A stretch of DNA of 46,067 nucleotides. Origin: Bacteroidota bacterium. Lineage in GTDB: Bacteria; Bacteroidota; Bacteroidia; NS11-12g; UBA955. The translations under genes and the position numbers were made by a program. Under the pieces are notes generated by a model. The model had not been told where the DNA came from and ran no database searches. It saw nothing but the letters and a program-made list of their open reading frames with translations. Location of the stretch: the NCBI GenBank assembly GCA_030832905.1, contig JAURIG010000005.1, positions 1 through 46,067 of the forward strand, given 5' to 3'. Position 1 is the stretch's first letter; each line of letters opens with the position of its first letter. Below are positions 40,520 through 46,067 of this stretch, piece by piece.

Positions 40520-41703
40520 GTATTCAACGTGTTTAAAGCCGCTTGTTGCCAGGTATAATTGGTCATCACCTTTTCATGAAAATGCTGAGCCATTTGCTTC
40601 GCAAAATCTGGTTGCTCCAACATGGTGTTTATGGCATTTGCAATCATTTCTGGTTGATTGCTTACAAGTAATCCATCTGTTTGATCTTGCATCACATCCT
40701 GAACAGGCATTGTTGCAGGTGCAATGATTGGTTTACCCATTAAGCCGTATTCAAAAATTTTGACTGGAGAGCCGTACCAATTAGATTCTGCCATTATACA
40801 AATATCAGTAGCAGCTATATAATGCATGATTTCAGAGTGAGGAATTTGGCCTGTAAACAACACTGAATCGGTTAAATTCAAGTCTTTAACCATTTGTTTT
40901 AAGTCTTGTAAAACCACACCATCGCCCATAATACATAAGAGTATATTGCTGTGCTTAGCTTGTACGTGCTTATAAGCAGCAATCAGCTTATCAACGCCAT
41001 GATATGGAAACATAGAACCAACAAATCCTATAACCTTTCTAGAAGACTTATTGAATGCATTGATTTTATGCGCCTTCTGAGCATCTGCATTTTGAGCTTG
41101 TTCAGGATTGATACAATTTGGTTGTACCAAAAATTTATTCGCAGTAATGTTATATTGCTCAGATAAATAATGGCTTAATGCACTAGATACGGCAATGATT
41201 TTATGTGCTGCAGACAATTTGAAACGTTCAATTTTATGTGCTTTTTTATGGTACAATGAATAGCCTTCAAACCCATACATTTCTTGAACCAATGGGGCAT
41301 TGACTTCGAGATAATACTGCAATCCAAACTTTTTGGCCATTAAAGCCCCAGAGTCTTGAAGATATTCTGATCGTTCGTAGAGCAAATCAGGCTTAAAGGT
41401 AGCAATGGCTTTTTCTAAAATCGCTTTTGCCTTGGCATCATGTTGTCTTAAAACCAAATTATTCAATGAGGTCCAAAGCCATTTTGGAAGACATTGTTTG
41501 ATCAACTTTTTATGCTTTGATGCTTGATAATTTTGATTGGATTTAAGGGTTAAATTACCAGCATCTGTACCGCCTAAAATGACAGGTAAAACCTCATGCC
41601 CTAATGCTCTAAAAGCAGCAATGGTTTGCCTTTGATGTATGGCATAACCAACATCGCTTACGATGTCGTGGGTAGGATGAGGAGAATAGAATAGAATACG
41701 CAT
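40516..41703 (-). CDS. Glycosyltransferase family 4/1
   Basis: IGFVGSMFPYHGVDKLIAAYKHV; ILLCIMGDGVVLQDLKQMVKDLNL; ICIMAESNWYGSPVKIFEYGLMGKPIIAP. Confidence 0.94.
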   Translation of the reverse strand: MRILFYSPHPTHDIVSDVGYAIHQRQTIAAFRALGHEVLPVILGGTDAGNLTLKSNQNYQASKHKKLIKQCLPKWLWTSLNNLVLRQHDAKAKAILEKAIATFKPDLLYERSEYLQDSGALMAKKFGLQYYLEVNAPLVQEMYGFEGYSLYHKKAHKIERFKLSAAHKIIAVSSALSHYLSEQYNITANKFLVQPNCINPEQAQNADAQKAHKINAFNKSSRKVIGFVGSMFPYHGVDKLIAAYKHVQAKHSNILLCIMGDGVVLQDLKQMVKDLNLTDSVLFTGQIPHSEIMHYIAATDICIMAESNWYGSPVKIFEYGLMGKPIIAPATMPVQDVMQDQTDGLLVSNQPEMIANAINTMLEQPDFAKQMAQHFHEKVMTNYTWQQAALNTLNT

Positions 41704-42689
41704 TATTGCGCGGCTTTTACAACATCGTCTAAGGTATAATTGCCTTGAGGAATATTGATGCTGGTTTTAGCATAGGTTTGTTCAATGTCTTGCTGGTTCA
41801 AAAGCGCTTCAAACAAGGGTAAATAATGTTTAGGCAATGATTGACTGTTAATCAAATCACTTAAAAAAGTTGGGCTGAGCAAAGCCTTCTTTTGCAAAAA
41901 GTAACAGATGGTTTGCATGCTGTAAAACTCCACTTCAGGTCCAACAGCTTTTCTGGTTGGCGCAAAATAGTCTGCTTCATCGATGGCCTTAAAATGATTG
42001 CCTTCTGGGTAAAATTGGTGGGTTTTAGCAGCTGAAATGCCAAATATGTTTTCTAGTTTAAGCCAGTTGATTAATTGCCTTAAAGGTGTTTTAAATGCTT
42101 TTATCAAAGGCCAATGTCTTAGCTTGTCTGTTGATCTGATTTTATCTGGCGTCCAAAGCTGTAAAGTTGCAGAAAAAAGCTCTGGTTGGTATACAACATG
42201 GGGCTCCCAAGCATCAATAGTATGTACCGGAAATTCTTTTTGAGTAAATCTTTTTGCAATCTTCAACTTAGCTTGCTTGCTAACCGGATCGATTTGAATA
42301 GCCTTATCAAACAACATGCTCTCATAACCAGAACCAAATATAGCCGCCGTGGTTAAAATATAATTGTTATGATGGTGAATGCAATGCGCTGCAGTACCTT
42401 TTGTATAGTCTTTTAAGGTGGGAAAGAAATGTATTTTAAGGTACATATCTTCATCTTCATAAATATACAAACAAGGGATATTGTATAAAGACCATTTCTG
42501 ATGAATAAAAATCGGATCGTTTAAATTGGTTTCTGCTACAAGACTTAAAAAGGCTGAGTCATTGCCCATTTCAGTTAAAATAGGCCCCGCAGATTGGTGA
42601 AATGCTTTGCGGTCATTGTGTTGCAAATGAAGTGCTCTGATAGCTTGAATATAGGGGTGTTGCTTAAGGGCTTGCTGCATAATTACCAC
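41703..42689 (-). CDS. Uncharacterised protein, possibly cupin-like, His-rich metal site
   Basis: YLKIHFFPTLKDYTKGTAAHCIHHHNNYILTTAAIFGSGYESMLF followed by DAWEPHVVYQPELFSATLQLWTPD, resembling a two-motif cupin arrangement; no family confidently recognised. Start GTG 42689 or ATG 42680. Confidence 0.55.
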   Translation of the reverse strand: MVIMQQALKQHPYIQAIRALHLQHNDRKAFHQSAGPILTEMGNDSAFLSLVAETNLNDPIFIHQKWSLYNIPCLYIYEDEDMYLKIHFFPTLKDYTKGTAAHCIHHHNNYILTTAAIFGSGYESMLFDKAIQIDPVSKQAKLKIAKRFTQKEFPVHTIDAWEPHVVYQPELFSATLQLWTPDKIRSTDKLRHWPLIKAFKTPLRQLINWLKLENIFGISAAKTHQFYPEGNHFKAIDEADYFAPTRKAVGPEVEFYSMQTICYFLQKKALLSPTFLSDLINSQSLPKHYLPLFEALLNQQDIEQTYAKTSINIPQGNYTLDDVVKAAQ

Positions 42690-43060
42690 ATGTTTTCAAA
42701 ATACTGTTTGTCGTAAATTGTTACTGAATCAACAAACATTGATGAACTGTTATTTTTTAACTGAAGTGCATCGTTTTTTCTGAATAATTTTGACAATTGA
42801 GCGATGGGCCAAAGGAAACAAAAAAACACAATGCTTAGAATGATTTTTGGCATAATAAAACCTAAAAATTTAGCTATACCAAACCATACTTTTTCAATTT
42901 GAAGACTCAAGTATTGACTTGTTATAGCTATGATACCAATACCTATTGCAGTATACAATAAAATTGGATTGTGATAAGCTTGGTACCAATACAAAACCAA
43001 AAGGCCTGTTGAGATTGTCAACAGGGTTTTAGGCGGATTTGAGGTAAATGAATTTGACAT
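42683..43060 (-). CDS. SxtJ-like membrane protein
   Basis: 125-aa protein with helical TM pairs and C-terminal GIAKFLGFIMPKIILSIVFFCFLWPIAQLSKLFRKNDAL, matching the SxtJ family pattern; adjacent to DUF5989 and carbamoyltransferase genes. Confidence 0.8.
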   Translation of the reverse strand: MSNSFTSNPPKTLLTISTGLLVLYWYQAYHNPILLYTAIGIGIIAITSQYLSLQIEKVWFGIAKFLGFIMPKIILSIVFFCFLWPIAQLSKLFRKNDALQLKNNSSSMFVDSVTIYDKQYFENMW

Positions 43061-43209
43061 TAAAATAATGAATAAATGAATGGTGCTAATGTACTTGAGC
43101 TACCAACCAATAACAGGATGCCCAAAAACAATAAGACAATGACTATTGGCAATAACCAGAACTTTTTTCTCTGTTTCATAAATTGCCATAAATCTTTTAA
43201 AAATTCCAT
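43060..43209 (-). CDS. DUF5989 (SxtK-like) small membrane protein, 49 aa
   Basis: Own translation: MEFLKDLWQFMKQRKKFWLLPIVIVLLFLGILLLVGSSSTLAPFIYSLF*; overlaps the SxtJ-like gene by 1 nt (TAATG). Absent from the ORF track because of its length. Confidence 0.9.
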   Translation of the reverse strand: MEFLKDLWQFMKQRKKFWLLPIVIVLLFLGILLLVGSSSTLAPFIYSLF

Positions 43210-43214
43210 ATGTA

Positions 43215-44228
43215 TTATTTGATGATTTGACTTAATTGAGGGTATAAAATAGCGGCCACTTGACGAGCACCAGCATTTGAAAAATGAATTTGATCGTAAA
43301 AGTATTCAGGTTTTTTAGGGAGTTGATTGGCTAAATCAATACAAGGGATTTGGTATTGATTACATGTGGTTTTTAATGTCTCATTATAGGCTTGCATAAC
43401 TTGCCATGAATAAGCATTGGCATCGTCAAATTTGGCCTGAGTAATAAATACAGTTTGAATATGGTTACGTTTGCAAATTTGGATCAAAGCTTCGAGTCTT
43501 TTTTGGTAGGCTTTCAACCATGTTTGCAGTTTAATATCATTGTTTGTTCTTGCAATACTATCCATCAAATTAAAATCATTTTTTTGATAGTCGTAGGGAG
43601 AGCTGCCATGGGCTACACTCGCTTTATGGCTTTTGAGTGCTTCATACACATTGGAAAGTGTGGTTATGAATTCTGAGCGTTTAATGAATGAACGAAAAAA
43701 GGACTCTTTTCTATTCAATAAAAAACCATCTTCTTGAGCAAAATCTTGTTTGGCTAAATCATTAATACCAACCATAAATACCACATAGTTTGGTTTTAGC
43801 TTCACAATGTAATCACGCATCAATATTAAATGCCCAAAAGTTGAACAACCATCAATACCAGCATTATTGATCCATACATTAGATTGTTTAGCATGCATGA
43901 GCTTATACAATTGTTGTGGCCAAGTAGAATCATCGTCTAGTAAAGAACATTCCGTTGTGCTTCCTCCAACTGTGATTATGGTTTTACTAGCATCCCATTG
44001 GCTAGGTTTTGCAGGGCCTCTAAAGCCCAGTTCATTAGTGCTATAATGAATGGTTTCGCTGAGCCCTTTAATAGATGGTTGAATTTGAATGGTCTTTTTT
44101 AAATGACTTTTCAGTATGATTTCTTGTCCGCGAATTCTGGATTGAAAAGGATTGTATAAACGTAAAATCAATTCACAGAGCGCGAACGCTATTGTGCAAC
44201 CTATTAAAACCGCAATGAATTTCTTCAT
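43215..44228 (-). CDS. SGNH/GDSL hydrolase family protein with N-terminal membrane anchor
   Basis: ITVGGSTTECSLLDDDSTWPQQLY (block I GGST), NNAGIDGCST, VVFMVGINDL, FYDQIHFSNAGARQVA (catalytic D-x-x-H). Confidence 0.88.
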   Translation of the reverse strand: MKKFIAVLIGCTIAFALCELILRLYNPFQSRIRGQEIILKSHLKKTIQIQPSIKGLSETIHYSTNELGFRGPAKPSQWDASKTIITVGGSTTECSLLDDDSTWPQQLYKLMHAKQSNVWINNAGIDGCSTFGHLILMRDYIVKLKPNYVVFMVGINDLAKQDFAQEDGFLLNRKESFFRSFIKRSEFITTLSNVYEALKSHKASVAHGSSPYDYQKNDFNLMDSIARTNNDIKLQTWLKAYQKRLEALIQICKRNHIQTVFITQAKFDDANAYSWQVMQAYNETLKTTCNQYQIPCIDLANQLPKKPEYFYDQIHFSNAGARQVAAILYPQLSQIIK

Positions 44229-44231
44229 GAT

Positions 44232-46067
44232 TTAATCCTTTTTGAATGTTCTAAACCATTTTTCCTGATTGGTATAATCGGGTTGATCGGTCTTATAAAA
44301 AACAAAATTATTGAGCACCAATACATCCATTTCTGTGCCCATAAAACATCTAAAGGCATCTTCTGGTGTGCAAACCACTGGCTCCCCTCTGACGTTAAAA
44401 CTGGTATTCACTACAAGTCCGTAATTGGTTTTTTGTTTAAAGGCTGATATTAAGCCATGATACTTCGGGTTGGTATCAGCATGAACAGTTTGTATTCTTG
44501 CAGAATAATCCAAATGGGTTACAGATTGAATATCGCTGCGTTTAGCATATAATCTTTCCCATAAAGTCATTTGTTGGTAGTTATCTGGCTTTGGCAATCG
44601 TCTGCTTTCAAGCACCGGCGCCACCAATAGCATATAGGGTGAACTGGTGTTCAAATCAAAATATTGAGCACAATCTTCTGCTAATACCGATGGTGCAAAT
44701 GGCCTAAACCCTTCCCTGTATTTGATTTTTAAATTGAGCTTTTTTTGCATTTCAGGATGGCGTGCGTCACCAATAATACTGCGATTGCCTAAGGCTCTAG
44801 GACCAAACTCCATACGACCTTGAAACCAACCAATCACCATACCCTGAGCTATTTTATCTGCAATTTCATTAAACAATTCTGTATCATTTGATTTTTGAGT
44901 GAATACGGCTTTCATTCGCTTTGCCATAGTCTCAATCTCTTTGTCAGAATATTCAGGACCTAAATAGGTGCCTTGCATTAAATCAGAACCCGTTTGTTTA
45001 GGTCTAGGCTCATCAAAATACATATGACTGACCGCTAGTGCAGCGCCCAATGCACCTCCGGCATCGCCTGATGCAGGTTGAATGTAGACATCATCAAATA
45101 CATTGTTTTGAATGAGTTTGCCATTGGCTACACAATTCAAGGCCACACCACCAGCCAAACACAAATGTTTTGAACCGGTTATGGCTTTTGCAGTAGCAGC
45201 CATTTTTAGAACTATTTCTTCCGTTACTGTTTGAATAGCTAATGCTAAATTACAATGTGCTTGTTCTATTGTGTCTTCTTCTGTTTTTTTCCTAATACCA
45301 AACAATTTTTGCCATTGCTCATCATTCACCATTCGCAAACCAGAGGTATAGGTAAAATACTTTTGATTCAACCAAATAGAGCCGTCTTGTTTAATGTCTA
45401 TCAATTCTTTTTTTATGGTAGCAATGAACTGTTTCGTTTGATCGGCATTGGCTTCACCATAAGGCGCTAATCCCATTAATTTATACTCACCTGAATTAAC
45501 TGTAAAGCCCAAATAATAAGTGAATGCAGAATACAATAACCCAACTGAATGGGGGAATTGCATAGATTTTAAAATCTTAATTTGCTTGTTTTCGCCATAA
45601 GCAATTGATGCAGTAGTCCACTCTCCTACACCATCTATGGTTAGAATAGCGGATTCATTAAATGGCGAAGCATAATAGGCACTTGCAGCATGAGATAAAT
45701 GGTGTTCAGGAAACAAAATAGGTACCTGCACCTTGTTATCATCATTAATACTTTTTAAAGCTGTTCTGAGCTGTTTCTTTAAGAATAATTTCTCATTGAG
45801 CCATATCGGAATGGCCTTTAAAAACGATAATAAACCTTTAGGCGCAAAGGCATAATAAGTTTCTAATAAGCGTTCAAATTTTAAGAATGGCTTATCATAG
45901 AATACCACTGCATCTAATTCATTCAAGCTTAATCCAGATGCTTCTAAACAATATTTAACCGCTTCGTATGGAAAGTCTGAAGTATGTTTAATTCTTGTAA
46001 AACGTTCTTCTTGTGCGGCGGCAATGATTTGACCACCCACAACAATAGCTGCCGCTGAATCGTGGTA
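44232..46067 (-). CDS. NodU/CmcH-family carbamoyltransferase (5' end beyond window)
   Basis: Reading frame runs through the window edge: YHDSAAAIVVGGQIIAAAQEERFTRIKHTSDFP; HHLSHAASAYYASPFNESAILTIDGVGEW; LAGGVALNCVANG; FQGRMEFGPRALGNRSIIGDAR; NTSFNVRGEPVVCTPEDAFRCF. Confidence 0.96.
   Translation of the reverse strand, partial: YHDSAAAIVVGGQIIAAAQEERFTRIKHTSDFPYEAVKYCLEASGLSLNELDAVVFYDKPFLKFERLLETYYAFAPKGLLSFLKAIPIWLNEKLFLKKQLRTALKSINDDNKVQVPILFPEHHLSHAASAYYASPFNESAILTIDGVGEWTTASIAYGENKQIKILKSMQFPHSVGLLYSAFTYYLGFTVNSGEYKLMGLAPYGEANADQTKQFIATIKKELIDIKQDGSIWLNQKYFTYTSGLRMVNDEQWQKLFGIRKKTEEDTIEQAHCNLALAIQTVTEEIVLKMAATAKAITGSKHLCLAGGVALNCVANGKLIQNNVFDDVYIQPASGDAGGALGAALAVSHMYFDEPRPKQTGSDLMQGTYLGPEYSDKEIETMAKRMKAVFTQKSNDTELFNEIADKIAQGMVIGWFQGRMEFGPRALGNRSIIGDARHPEMQKKLNLKIKYREGFRPFAPSVLAEDCAQYFDLNTSSPYMLLVAPVLESRRLPKPDNYQQMTLWERLYAKRSDIQSVTHLDYSARIQTVHADTNPKYHGLISAFKQKTNYGLVVNTSFNVRGEPVVCTPEDAFRCFMGTEMDVLVLNNFVFYKTDQPDYTNQEKWFRTFKKD

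Noticed and set aside
33506-46067. Whether the glycan locus is a recently acquired genomic island
   Set aside because: No integrase, transposase, tRNA or flanking direct repeats seen; by eye the composition and promoter style match the rest. A GC/codon-usage scan would be needed.
1-46067. CRISPR array, tRNA/rRNA, insertion sequences, prophage, toxin-antitoxin or defence system
   Set aside because: No regularly spaced repeats, RNA-gene signatures, or transposase/phage/defence motifs recognised on either strand.

Overview
The window looks like an ordinary chromosomal segment of a Bacteroidota member. Supporting signs are TAnnTTTG-type -7 promoter boxes, a T9SS type A-like C-terminal domain, a CHU_C-like C-terminus, an LptD-like protein, DUF4271, and a pterin-binding/cobalamin MetH lacking the N-terminal homocysteine domain. 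The left ~33 kb is mostly housekeeping: partial hutI, gamma-carbonic-anhydrase-like, LutB-like LUD protein, panC, lipA, OsmC, YtxJ/bacilliredoxin, THUMP-like methyltransferase, hemD, Omp85 protein, LMW-PTP, kynU, prmA, SDR, lysS, lptD-like, amidase, metH behind a SAM-I riboswitch, and uvrA. The right ~12.5 kb (33.5-46.07 kb) is a surface-glycan locus with five glycosyltransferases, a hexapeptide acyltransferase and an O-antigen polymerase/ligase-like protein. It ends in a compact module: NodU/CmcH carbamoyltransferase, SGNH hydrolase, a 49-aa DUF5989/SxtK-like protein missed by the ORF track, an SxtJ-like membrane protein, and an unfamiliar His-rich, cupin-like protein. This module is the best candidate for an under-described system. 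Other observations: eight of eight convergent pairs overlap or abut, TAnnTTTGC boxes sit within ~10-20 nt of many start codons, a divergent palindromic promoter drives the inverted polymerase, a terminator abuts the next start codon, and DUF4271 probably has a non-ATG start. No CRISPR, tRNA, rRNA or mobile element was recognised. All family calls come from reading sequence motifs, with no database search.
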